Shown piece after piece: positions 17,999 through 26,963 of a stretch of 64,000 nt of DNA (positions within the stretch are counted from its first letter, which is position 1; every line of letters starts with the position of its first letter). The notes beneath the pieces were generated by a model that was given only the letters and a program-made list of their open reading frames with translations, was not told the DNA's origin and ran no database searches. The stretch covers positions 1 through 64,000 of the forward strand of contig JAJRRU010000019.1 in NCBI GenBank assembly GCA_024279135.1, in the 5' to 3' direction. The position numbers were made by a program, and so were the translations under genes. This DNA comes from Alphaproteobacteria bacterium (GTDB lineage: Bacteria; Pseudomonadota; Alphaproteobacteria; Rhodospirillales; Casp-alpha2).

Positions 17999-19792
17999 TT
18001 GATTGATCAAGAATCCGGCCAAGTGGTTGACCCTTCTTCCGGGCAACAGACACAATCCATTCAGCAAGAAATCAACCGTGCCTTGCGACTTCATACTACG
18101 GGACAACTAGCTAAGGCTGAAGAGCTTTATTTAAAAATTTTGAAGGCTGATCCTGACCAGCCTGTCGCCTTACATATGCTTGGTGTCATTGCCCACCAGA
18201 TGGGCAAATTTGACCTTGCCGTTGGTTTTATGATCAAGTCTCTTGCCAGCGAATATGAGAATGTTGAGGTGCATAGTAATTTGGGCAATTCACTCTTGGC
18301 AATGGGTAACCTGGAAGGTGCCGTGACAAGCTGTCAAAATGCCCTTGCCATTCAAGCTGATTATCTTGAGGCTCATCTTAATCTAGGTAATGCTTATAAG
18401 TCTTTAGGACGGTTACACGAAGCCTTGGGAAGTTATCAGAATATCCTCGCCTTCAAACCCGATTATGCCGAGGCATATATAAACATTGGCAATATTCTCA
18501 GCGATCTTGATCGTCTGGATGAGGCCGTAGACAGTTATCGGGAGGCTCTTGTGATTAAGGCCAATTTTGCCGAGGCTCACAATAATCTCGGAAATGTATT
18601 CAAAAAACAGGGGCAATTGAAGGAGGCTATGGCAAGCTATCATGACGCGTTGGTCATTAAACCGGGGTTTGCCGAAGCTCACAATAATCTTGGGATTATT
18701 TATTCGAGCCAGAAGCGATTATCCGATGCTGAAATAAGCTTCGGCAAGGCCATCCGCATCAAGCCAAATTTTGCCGAAGCTTTGAATAATCTGGGCGGTG
18801 TGTATAGCGAACTCTGGCGTCCCGAAGATGCCATTGTGTGCTTTAGAAAAGCCATTGATTGTGTTCCGGATTTTTTAGCCCCCTACAATAACCTTGGCAA
18901 TATTTTCAACGATCTTGGGTCTTTTGAGGATGCTCAGAAGTGCTATAATCTGGCATTGCGGATACAGCCTGACTATGCCCCCCCCCATATTTCAATGGCG
19001 ATACAATTCTGGATCAAAAAAGAATGGATAAAGTGTGCAAAACACCTGACTTCCCTGTTCGTTAATCAATCAGACGTTTCCGATAAGATTAACAAATCAT
19101 ATGTCGCACCATTTTACTCATTGTTGAATAAACTGATTGAATACAAAGACCTCCATCCGGGTCAGTACATGTGGCACAAAAATGTTCCGGTTCTTGGCGT
19201 CATTGGTGAAAGTCACTGTCTTTCTGCGGCTCACACAGTTGTAAAATTATATAAAAAAGAATACCGGGCCGGATCAAATATTATTACCGGTTGCAAGGCA
19301 TGGCACCTCGGAGGACGGCAAAACAATAAATATAAAAATCAGTTTGAAATGATAGCAAAAACCATCCCGCAAGATCAACCAGCCGTTATCATGTTTGGTG
19401 AAATTGACTGTCGGGTTGGTGAAGGTATCCTGAAACATCATAAAAAACACCAGACAGACCTGACAGATTCTGTCACCCGTCTGGTTCACTCCTATGTCGG
19501 TTATGTCACGGATGTGCTTGGTAAAAGAGGCATTACGCCAATTTTCTATGGCGTTCCTGCGCCGTTTATTGATGATGATGCACTATCGTCAGGTGATCAG
19601 GAATTATTGTCAAAGGTGGTTATTGCTTTTAACCGGGCGTTGGCCAAAGAAGCCAAAAAATTATCCTCACCTTATCTTGACGTCTATTCCATTACCAACG
19701 ACAGGGGCGGTTTTTCAAGCGGTGAAAATCACATGGATAATAAACATGTCCTGCCCGATGTTCTCGGCACGTTAATCAGAAAATTGAGATAA
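17999..19792 (+). CDS. TPR protein with SGNH-like hydrolase/acyltransferase domain
   Basis: 597 residues. The start is TTG at 17999, supported by AGGAG six bases upstream. Nine TPR units cover residues 18-350. The C-terminal domain (from about 395) shows three SGNH-style blocks: VIGESHC (403-407), a GDS-like nucleophile loop with Ser405; FGEIDCR (467-472), in the place of the GxND block; and DNKH with Asp580 and His583, the usual DxxH dyad. This suggests an esterase or O-acyltransferase/deacetylase acting on a carbohydrate-like substrate. It could also be a non-catalytic relative, because the GxND Asn is replaced by Asp. It is the only TPR gene here with this domain and sits at the centre of the island. 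Confidence 0.65.
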   Translation: MIDQESGQVVDPSSGQQTQSIQQEINRALRLHTTGQLAKAEELYLKILKADPDQPVALHMLGVIAHQMGKFDLAVGFMIKSLASEYENVEVHSNLGNSLLAMGNLEGAVTSCQNALAIQADYLEAHLNLGNAYKSLGRLHEALGSYQNILAFKPDYAEAYINIGNILSDLDRLDEAVDSYREALVIKANFAEAHNNLGNVFKKQGQLKEAMASYHDALVIKPGFAEAHNNLGIIYSSQKRLSDAEISFGKAIRIKPNFAEALNNLGGVYSELWRPEDAIVCFRKAIDCVPDFLAPYNNLGNIFNDLGSFEDAQKCYNLALRIQPDYAPPHISMAIQFWIKKEWIKCAKHLTSLFVNQSDVSDKINKSYVAPFYSLLNKLIEYKDLHPGQYMWHKNVPVLGVIGESHCLSAAHTVVKLYKKEYRAGSNIITGCKAWHLGGRQNNKYKNQFEMIAKTIPQDQPAVIMFGEIDCRVGEGILKHHKKHQTDLTDSVTRLVHSYVGYVTDVLGKRGITPIFYGVPAPFIDDDALSSGDQELLSKVVIAFNRALAKEAKKLSSPYLDVYSITNDRGGFSSGENHMDNKHVLPDVLGTLIRKLR

Positions 19793-19800
19793 CATGCTTG

Positions 19801-19835
19801 CGGTTACCCTCTAATGGGGTAACCGTTTGTTTATT
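19801..19835 (+). terminator. Rho-independent terminator after TPR-SGNH gene
   Basis: CGGTTACCC and GGGTAACCG form a perfect 9-bp stem with a short loop (19801-19825), followed by TTTGTTTATT. It stops the rightward gene and lies between two convergent genes. Confidence 0.8.
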
Positions 19836-22005
19836 CATAAAAAACAGGTTCATTTTTTTCTACTAAGGCCTTTAGGTGGTCTTGCACCTGTTCGTGCATA
19901 AACCAGAGCGGCAACCGGTCTCCTGATTGAATAGCCTTACGTGCTTCGGTTCCACTGATATGGAGTTGCTGGGTGTTGCCTTCGGCAGTTCCATAGGTCT
20001 CAGAAGAGGCGTTATAACCGATTGTATCGAAAAATATGGGTTCTATCCCGATATCGCCAAGGCCATCGAATATGTCACGGTTTGCGTTTGCAGGGTAGAA
20101 ATCACCAACTCCTGCATGATCGCGCCCGATAATAAAATGGCTGCAGCCGAAGTTTTTCCGGCACAATGCCGTAAAGACGGCTTCACGCGGGCCAGCATAA
20201 CGCGAGTATGTGGAAAATGTACCCAGCAGAACATTATCGACCGGATATTCATTGGTATCCAGCAAGACCTGATAACTTTCCAAAATGGGCCGTGGCAGGA
20301 AATCGTTCTGTTTCTTCGGGCCAATGACGGGACTGATAAATAGTCCGTCGGCGTTGCATTGGGCAAGAGCCTCAAGTTGAATATGATGGTGAGCCCGGTG
20401 GACAACATTTCGGGTATGGAACCCGACAACCTTGCTCCAGCCGCGATGAGAGAAAATAAAGCGTACTTGCGCCGGGGTCAGTTCATACTGGCGAAATTGT
20501 GAGGGTAGTCGCCCGAGCATGGAGACCGGGCCGGCGATAATATGTGAGCCTGCCTTCGCAACCCGGTTCACACCCGGATGATCCAGCGATGTTGTCCCAA
20601 ACCACGCAGCGGCTGTTTGTTTGAAATCAAGCTGGTAAATTTCCCTGACATCCATTGTCGCGCGGACTTTGCCCGATTTATCGGCAAGCCCGATTTTATC
20701 ACCAGTCGAAAAATGTCGCAAAGTGTCTTCATTGACCTGTAATATAACCGGCATCGTCCAGGGTGTACCGTCTGGAAGTCTGTTGTTGCCAAGGACTGAC
20801 TGCAATTCTTCATGCCCCATAAACCCCTGTAGGGGTGAAAATGTACCGAGGGCGATTTGTTCGCAATCCATCAGGTCCGTTTCCTGAACCGTGATAACGG
20901 GTAACCCTTTAAGATCGGGCTCCCCTGCAGGATCAGACATTCTGTTGACCAGGACACCGCCCAGGGGCGGGGGAACCCGTGACTTGCTTTCGTATTGATA
21001 GGAAAATTGATCCTCGTTTCCGGGATGATCAAAACTTTCGATCATTCTTACGATCATACTGGCACAGCGGACCGGGTGGTTGCCAATGGCTGTCTCGGCA
21101 GCTAGAACCAGACCATCGGCACCATCAATTAACGTGTTATAAATGTCGTTAACTTCGGCGCGTGTCGGTTCTTGCGAAACAATCATGGATTCCAGCAAAT
21201 TGGTTGCAACATAGACTTGGCGATTACACTCTTTAGTGCGTCGGATGATGTTTTTCTGAAGCCAGGGAATACGTTCGATAGGGGCCTGCCTTGAAAGGTC
21301 GCCTCGGTCAATCAGGATCGCATCTGAAATTTCGGCAATCTGTTCCAGATTACGGACGCCGCTCAGGCTTTCAATTTTTGAAATCAGAAATGCATTTTCG
21401 CCAATTAAATCCCGCATATATTGTGCGTCGGAAGCATTGTTGGCGAAAGATAATGCATAATGTTCTACACCCTCTTTTTTGCCGATTTCAATGGCTTGAA
21501 TGTCTTTATCGGTCAAAGGCGGCATACTGAGTTCCCGGGCAACCGTTACCGCTTTGTTTCTACCAACAACGCCGCCACTGATAACCCGCATGGTCGCCCC
21601 GGCTTCGTCTGTATTAATGACCTGGACCAGGACAGAATTAAAATCAATGCTGATGAAATCGCTTTGTTTGAATTCTTTAACGATGTTGCTGGGGTAAAAA
21701 TTAAAAGTCGAGGCATTGCCAGGTACGGGTTTGATCGGTGAATAAATAATGGAATTGGCCGAAAGTTCAAAAAACAGATCTTCAAATGTGCCCGTTCGGA
21801 TTTGCGCGCCTTCCGTATCAAGACAAATGGGCACATCTGTATAGCGGCGAATCAACTGAAGTGTCGGTTCTATGTCTTCCAGTTTTGTGTGAGACAAGTT
21901 AAGCCGGAACAGGCATACGCCGATTTCATCAAGCCGTCTGATCACTCGCTCATTAAGTGAGGCGGGGCCGAGAGTGCAAAGAATTTGAATTGATTCTTTC
22001 GTCAT
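19831..22005 (-). CDS. Pyruvate kinase-like domain fused to ATP sulfurylase (sulfate adenylyltransferase)
   Basis: 724 residues, ATG at 22005. Residues 1-370 resemble pyruvate kinase: ILCTLGPAS, FRLNLSH, CLDTEGAQIRTG, ISKIES with the catalytic-type Lys210, DRGDLS, NLLESMI, PTRAEVNDI and DGADGLVLAAETAIGNHP. The usual ARGDLG is DRGDLS and the pyruvate kinase C-terminal regulatory domain is missing. Residues 375-724 are a PUA-like plus catalytic ATP sulfurylase: LGTFSPLQGFMG, FHTRNVVHRAHHH (530-542; HTRN and HxxH) and GRDHAGVGDFY (627-637). ATP sulfurylase makes APS and pyrophosphate from ATP and sulfate. No APS kinase domain is attached, so PAPS synthesis needs another gene. The position inside a sulfotransferase array suggests it supplies activated sulfate to those enzymes. 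Whether the pyruvate-kinase part is active is open. Confidence 0.9.
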   Translation of the reverse strand: MTKESIQILCTLGPASLNERVIRRLDEIGVCLFRLNLSHTKLEDIEPTLQLIRRYTDVPICLDTEGAQIRTGTFEDLFFELSANSIIYSPIKPVPGNASTFNFYPSNIVKEFKQSDFISIDFNSVLVQVINTDEAGATMRVISGGVVGRNKAVTVARELSMPPLTDKDIQAIEIGKKEGVEHYALSFANNASDAQYMRDLIGENAFLISKIESLSGVRNLEQIAEISDAILIDRGDLSRQAPIERIPWLQKNIIRRTKECNRQVYVATNLLESMIVSQEPTRAEVNDIYNTLIDGADGLVLAAETAIGNHPVRCASMIVRMIESFDHPGNEDQFSYQYESKSRVPPPLGGVLVNRMSDPAGEPDLKGLPVITVQETDLMDCEQIALGTFSPLQGFMGHEELQSVLGNNRLPDGTPWTMPVILQVNEDTLRHFSTGDKIGLADKSGKVRATMDVREIYQLDFKQTAAAWFGTTSLDHPGVNRVAKAGSHIIAGPVSMLGRLPSQFRQYELTPAQVRFIFSHRGWSKVVGFHTRNVVHRAHHHIQLEALAQCNADGLFISPVIGPKKQNDFLPRPILESYQVLLDTNEYPVDNVLLGTFSTYSRYAGPREAVFTALCRKNFGCSHFIIGRDHAGVGDFYPANANRDIFDGLGDIGIEPIFFDTIGYNASSETYGTAEGNTQQLHISGTEARKAIQSGDRLPLWFMHEQVQDHLKALVEKNEPVFYE

Positions 22006-22253
22006 TATAACGAATCCTGTGGTTCAAATAGGTTTTGATATATGCGTGCCATGAAAATGAATAATCCGACAATGAAGGGATTAGGGTATTCATCATTAAA
22101 ATACAACACGTTTAACGGTTATTGGACACATGACGAGCGGAAAACTAGCGGTTCGAAAATCTTTATAGGTCGACACTTTCAATCGTCAGAACACCTGATT
22201 ATGGTATGGGTGCAGAGAAATTCGCACAGATCTGGTAAAGGATGTTAGGCGGT
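22006..22253. promoter_or_regulatory. Divergent intergenic region, ATP sulfurylase fusion / TPR-methyltransferase
   Basis: About 248 bases separate two outward-reading genes and must carry both promoters. A 68-codon frame (22042-22248) crosses it but has no recognisable product or ribosome-binding site. I see no clear operator. Confidence 0.4.
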
Positions 22254-24599
22254 ATGAACAGGACCGAAAATAATAGCTCCGTACAACAATCGCTTACCAT
22301 CCAGCAAGCCATTGATCTCGCCGTGCAGCACCACAATGCGGACCGCTTGTATGAGGCCGAGAATATCTACCAGCAGATATTGAAAGTCGTTCCCAATCAG
22401 CCAGTAGTCTTGCACCTGCTAGGCGTGATTGCCCTTCAGGCAGGTGAGTATGACCGTGCTGTTGACCTCATTACCCGTGCGATTTCCCTCAAACCCGATT
22501 ACGCCGATGCTCTTAGTAATCTTGGCAATGTGTTCAGGGCACAAGGGCGGTTGACCGAAGCCGTTGATAATTACCACAAAGTCCTCGCCATCGAACCCGA
22601 TTCTTTCATGGCGCAAAACAATCTGGGTGTTGCGTTTATGGCACTGGGAGAACCGCATGAGGCCGTGAATTGTTATCGTAAGGCACTGGTCATCAAATCC
22701 GATTATAACGATGCACATTACAATCTTGGTAATGCCCTGGTGGGTATGGGACAGCTGGATGATGCCGTTATCAGCTTTCAGGCTGCCCTTGCCATAAAAC
22801 CGTCCCCCGATACGTATTATATCCTTGGCAACACATTCCTGGCCCAGGGAAAAGTTAGTGAGGCAGTCGCAAGTTATAATAATTCACTTGTCCTCAATCC
22901 CGAAGGCGCCCACGTTTATTGTAATCTGGGCGCGGCATTTCAGATCCTTGGCAATCGAAATGAGGCCTTCCAGAACCGCCGACAAGCGGTCTCACTCGAC
23001 CCCGAAAATATCTCGTACTGGACAGGTTTGGCAGAGGCTCTGGAAGGATTTGTTTTTTCCTCTGTCGACGATAACCTTTGGCGGGACCTATTACAGTTGC
23101 TGGGGAAGCCGACTGTAAGACCTGCCTACGTTACGGGAGCTGTCATCAGTGCGTTGCGCCTGCTACCTGAATTTTCCCGCGTTCTGGAGTGCACCACCGC
23201 AGAGAATCCAGAAATTGACAGTGCCTATAGTGAACTGGCCGGACAGTTATCACTGATCCCTATTTTCCTGCGTATCCTGAGCCTGGATCCACTTGCCGAT
23301 CTGCAAATCGAGCGGATGTTGACGGCCTTGCGTCATGCCATGTTAACGCAGAATTTGGCCGGAAAGACCGATGAGAAGGAACTACCATTTTCTGTCGCCC
23401 TGGCCCTGCAATGTTTTGCCAACGAATACATCTATCAAGAATCGGAGGAAGAAAAAGCTGGTGTGGAGCACCTTGCACAACAGATTGCGGCACTGATGGA
23501 ACAGAGTCGCGATGTGTCACCGTGCCTTATTGCCGCGCTCGGTGCGTACAGATCGCTCTATCAATTCCCCTGGGCCGAAGATTTGTGTAACCATGCCTGG
23601 ACGGGGCACATGGCGGATTTGATCAGGCGACAGATATCCGAACCACTGGAAGAACGCTCCATGGGTGCTCAGATTACCTGCCTGACACCGATTGATAATA
23701 CGGTCTCTCAAATGGTTCGTGAGCAATACGAGCAAAATCCGTATCCCCGCTGGACTAAGACTTTTATTCATAACGAAAGCAGACCCATTGGTGCTGTCTT
23801 GCAGGGCTTTCCTCTCCTGCTTGATCTGGGAGAATATGTGTCGCCCGAAAACCCGGAAATTCTGGTGGCGGGATGTGGCACGGGAAGGCATGCATTGAAT
23901 ATGGCATCCAGATTTTCAAATTCCCGTATGTTTGCGGTAGATCTGAGTTTGAGTAGCCTCGCCTACGCTATGAGAAAAACCAGAGATCTCAGTATCGAGA
24001 ACATTAATTACGCCCAGGGCGACATCATGGAACTGGGGCGCCAGGGTCTTCAGGAACGTCAGTTTGATCTCATTGAATGTTCGGGCGTCCTCCATCATCT
24101 TGCAGATCCATTGGCCGGGTGGCGGGTTCTTGTGGGACTTTTGCGCCCCGGTGGCCTGATGAATATCGCCTTGTATAGTGAGGCAGCCCGTCACGGTGTC
24201 GTCAGCGGGCGTTCATTGATTTCTGAGAAGGGGTATTCCTCATCGCCCGAAGATATTCGCCGATGCAGACAGGATTTTATTGTCATGGCAAAAGATGGCG
24301 ATCCGGCTATGACGGAGTTGTGCAAAGGGGGTGATTTTTTTAGCCTTAGCAATTGTCGCGACTTGTTCTTTCATGTGCAGGAGCACCGCTTTACCTTACC
24401 ACAAATTGAAGCGGCATTAGACGATTTTGGCCTCAGGTTTTTGGGTTTTGAAATGCGCGACCAAAGTGCGTTAAGAAAATTCAGAGAAGATTATCCAAAC
24501 AGCAGTTCCTTGACCATACTTGAACAGTGGCATGAATTCGAGTTGGATAACCCCGAAACATTTTTGGATATGTACCAGTTCTGGTGCATGAAGGTGTAG
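22254..24599 (+). CDS. TPR protein with class I SAM-dependent methyltransferase domain
   Basis: 781 residues from ATG at 22254 (MNRTENNSS), or 785 from ATG at 22242; the AAAGGA just upstream does not settle it, but MNRTEN fits the paralogue leaders. Seven TPR units reach about residue 265. A helical middle region without a recognised fold (270-470) follows. Then comes VREQYEQNPYPRWTK, a block seen before this methyltransferase type, and the SAM-binding fold: ILVAGCGTGRHALN (motif I near residue 540), FAVDLSLSSLAYA, then FDLIECSGVLHHLADPL and LLRPGGLMNIALYSE. The methyl acceptor is unknown. First gene of the rightward block, and paralogous to 29129-31483. Confidence 0.85.
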   Translation: MNRTENNSSVQQSLTIQQAIDLAVQHHNADRLYEAENIYQQILKVVPNQPVVLHLLGVIALQAGEYDRAVDLITRAISLKPDYADALSNLGNVFRAQGRLTEAVDNYHKVLAIEPDSFMAQNNLGVAFMALGEPHEAVNCYRKALVIKSDYNDAHYNLGNALVGMGQLDDAVISFQAALAIKPSPDTYYILGNTFLAQGKVSEAVASYNNSLVLNPEGAHVYCNLGAAFQILGNRNEAFQNRRQAVSLDPENISYWTGLAEALEGFVFSSVDDNLWRDLLQLLGKPTVRPAYVTGAVISALRLLPEFSRVLECTTAENPEIDSAYSELAGQLSLIPIFLRILSLDPLADLQIERMLTALRHAMLTQNLAGKTDEKELPFSVALALQCFANEYIYQESEEEKAGVEHLAQQIAALMEQSRDVSPCLIAALGAYRSLYQFPWAEDLCNHAWTGHMADLIRRQISEPLEERSMGAQITCLTPIDNTVSQMVREQYEQNPYPRWTKTFIHNESRPIGAVLQGFPLLLDLGEYVSPENPEILVAGCGTGRHALNMASRFSNSRMFAVDLSLSSLAYAMRKTRDLSIENINYAQGDIMELGRQGLQERQFDLIECSGVLHHLADPLAGWRVLVGLLRPGGLMNIALYSEAARHGVVSGRSLISEKGYSSSPEDIRRCRQDFIVMAKDGDPAMTELCKGGDFFSLSNCRDLFFHVQEHRFTLPQIEAALDDFGLRFLGFEMRDQSALRKFREDYPNSSSLTILEQWHEFELDNPETFLDMYQFWCMKV

Positions 24600-24693
24600 G
24601 AAGCTTTGCTTCATATCAGATTATACCCGCTTTATAATGCCAGGCCCCTCGATTAAAGTGTTTCCAGCAGAACGCACCGGGAATGTATGCAAA

Positions 24694-26820
24694 ATGACTG
24701 AAGACCCTGGACAATCGGAAAACCCCACGCCTGAACCACAGACAATAACGTTGCAGCAAGCCCTCGATATTGCTGTACGTCACCAAACTGCAGATCGCTT
24801 GTCTGAGGCCGAAAGTATATATCGGCAGATACTGCAAGTTGAGCCCGATCATCCTGTTGCCTTGCATATGCTTGGGGTGATCGCCCATCAAATGGGTGAC
24901 TTCGAAGCTGCTTTTGAACTTATCGCTCAAGTTATAGCCATTGAACCCGATCACGCTGGGGCTCACAATAACCTTGGTCTTGTGCTCCAGAAATTGGGTA
25001 TGTCTGATGACGCTGTTGCAAGGTTTAAAAAATCTCTTGCCATAAATCCTGAATATGCAGACGCTAGTTATAATCTTGGTAACTTGTTCAAGGAACAGGG
25101 AAAATTTGATGAAGCCGTCGTAAATTATCAAAAAGCCCTCGCAATCAAACCGGATTACACCAAGGCTCTTAATAACCTCGGGGTTGTTCTTATGGAGAAG
25201 AATAAACTTGAAGATGCCACGGTCTGCTACAGAAGGGTAATTGAAATTATGCCCGAAAATGTCGAAGCGCTTAACAATTTGGCTGCTGCACTTCAGGAGT
25301 TGGGGCAATTGGAAGAAGCCGTCGCCAATTATCACAAAGTCCTTGATTTACAGCCTAATCACCTAGAGACATGGAATAATATCAAGTTCGCTGTAAAAGC
25401 CCTCCATTTCTCTCAAGGTATAGAAAGAATCGATCGAGAATCATACAAAGATGGCTTCAGCAATTCCGCTTGTTCTACCACCAATTTCGCAATGCATAAG
25501 TACTATCTGGATAGTTTTTGGCCCCATGAGATTGATGAATGTTTGCAGAAAGCGATGAACGCGCTGCCTCCTGAAATTGATGAAGAGATTATTATCAATG
25601 ACAATTCTCATATACATCCCAAATTACCTCGTTTCCCGGATAAACTTGTAGCTCTATTACATTTTGGGCGCAGTGGAACAGGTTTACTCCACAGTTTGAT
25701 TGATGGCCATCCAGAGATTTCAACTCTGCCGGGTATTTACATGCGGGGTTTTTTTAATGACGGTGTGTGGGGCAGGATCTCAGCTGAAGGGTGGAGCAAG
25801 TTGCCGGAACGGTTCGCCGATGAATTCGCAGTTTTGTTTGACGCCAAGTCTCCAAGTTCAACGCCTGGAAGATTCAGGGAAAATTCCTCATTTTTAGGGG
25901 ATAATGAAGGCATGACCAATGTCGGGGAGAACCGTGACGAATCCCTCCGCTTGGATCGTGGTAAATTCTGTTCTGAGGTCCTTGCATTGATGAAAGGTCT
26001 AGATAAAATTAATCCTAAATCCTTTTTTCAGATCGCTCACCTAGCGTTTGAGAGAGTGTTGGGTACAATAAATAAAAAAAATACAGTATTTTACCACATT
26101 CATAATCCCGATGATTTCGCCAAACTCAACTTAGTGCGGTATTTTCCGAAAACAAAGCTTGTTATGATGATACGCGAACCGGTTAAAAGTTGTGAGTCAT
26201 GGATACGGAACGATTTTGTACGTAATGATTATAATATTATTGCGCCCCGAATTATATCCATGCTGTTCGACATCGATCAGGTTGTTTTTCGAATGCAGGA
26301 GTCTGTCGGTGTCCGGCTTGAAGATTTAAAAATCAATCCAGATGCAACATTACTTAGTTTGTGTGCATGGCTGGGGATTAAGAAAACTCCAAGCCTTTAC
26401 CAGATGACAGCTCAAGGAAAAAAATGGTGGGGTGATCCGAGCAGCCCTGATTACAAAGCTGATAAATCCATGTCCCCTTTTGGCGAGACGAATACAAAGA
26501 TCCATGCCGGTAATGTGTTCAGTGAAAAAGACAGGTTTATATTGGGAACGCTTTTTTATCCGTTTAGCGTCCGTTTTGGATACACAGAACCTAATTTTGA
26601 TGGATTTGTAAAAGATCTGAAGGCTATTCGCCCCTTGTTAGATGATATGTTTGATTTTGAGATAGCGATATCAGAACGCTCACAGGTCGATCCAGCCCGG
26701 TTTAAACGAAGAGGATCGTATATGTTGCTTCGTTCGGGCCTTATGGATCGTTGGAATATTTTGAACGAGTTCGGCGATTACCCCCATATGTTAATGCCTC
26801 TAGAAATAGACTCGCTATAA
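24694..26820 (+). CDS. TPR protein with divergent sulfotransferase domain (6 TPR units)
   Basis: 708 residues from ATG at 24694 (MTEDPGQSE); an in-frame ATG at 24637 would add 19 unrelated residues and is less likely. Six TPR units and a cap are followed by LHFGRSGTGLLHSLIDGHPE, EGMTNVGENRDESLRLDR, HIHNPDDFAKLNLVRYFP, IREPVKSCES, VRLEDLK and GKKWWGDPSSPDY. Subtype 1. The gene lies 94 bases behind the TPR-methyltransferase and 143 bases before the next TPR-sulfotransferase, same strand. PAPS use is inferred from the P-loop and the Arg-x7-Ser motif. Confidence 0.8.
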   Translation: MTEDPGQSENPTPEPQTITLQQALDIAVRHQTADRLSEAESIYRQILQVEPDHPVALHMLGVIAHQMGDFEAAFELIAQVIAIEPDHAGAHNNLGLVLQKLGMSDDAVARFKKSLAINPEYADASYNLGNLFKEQGKFDEAVVNYQKALAIKPDYTKALNNLGVVLMEKNKLEDATVCYRRVIEIMPENVEALNNLAAALQELGQLEEAVANYHKVLDLQPNHLETWNNIKFAVKALHFSQGIERIDRESYKDGFSNSACSTTNFAMHKYYLDSFWPHEIDECLQKAMNALPPEIDEEIIINDNSHIHPKLPRFPDKLVALLHFGRSGTGLLHSLIDGHPEISTLPGIYMRGFFNDGVWGRISAEGWSKLPERFADEFAVLFDAKSPSSTPGRFRENSSFLGDNEGMTNVGENRDESLRLDRGKFCSEVLALMKGLDKINPKSFFQIAHLAFERVLGTINKKNTVFYHIHNPDDFAKLNLVRYFPKTKLVMMIREPVKSCESWIRNDFVRNDYNIIAPRIISMLFDIDQVVFRMQESVGVRLEDLKINPDATLLSLCAWLGIKKTPSLYQMTAQGKKWWGDPSSPDYKADKSMSPFGETNTKIHAGNVFSEKDRFILGTLFYPFSVRFGYTEPNFDGFVKDLKAIRPLLDDMFDFEIAISERSQVDPARFKRRGSYMLLRSGLMDRWNILNEFGDYPHMLMPLEIDSL

Positions 26821-26963
26821 AATGAATACGGTAATGACTTGGGTACAATATCAACGTTCTCAGGTATTCGTCATTGCATCATTGTAGAAGATACCGGCTT
26901 TATATTGCTAAGTCTCTTGATTATGGTGTTTCCAATGAACTGTGTCCGGGAAAACGCGCATAT

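Noticed and set aside
19831-22005. Reading this gene as a glycolytic pyruvate kinase
   Set aside because: It lacks the pyruvate kinase C-terminal domain and has a clear ATP sulfurylase half; activity of the kinase half is unproven.
22042-22248. 68-codon open frame between the ATP sulfurylase fusion and the TPR-methyltransferase
   Set aside because: No Shine-Dalgarno, no similarity I recognise, and it spans the region that must hold divergent promoters.
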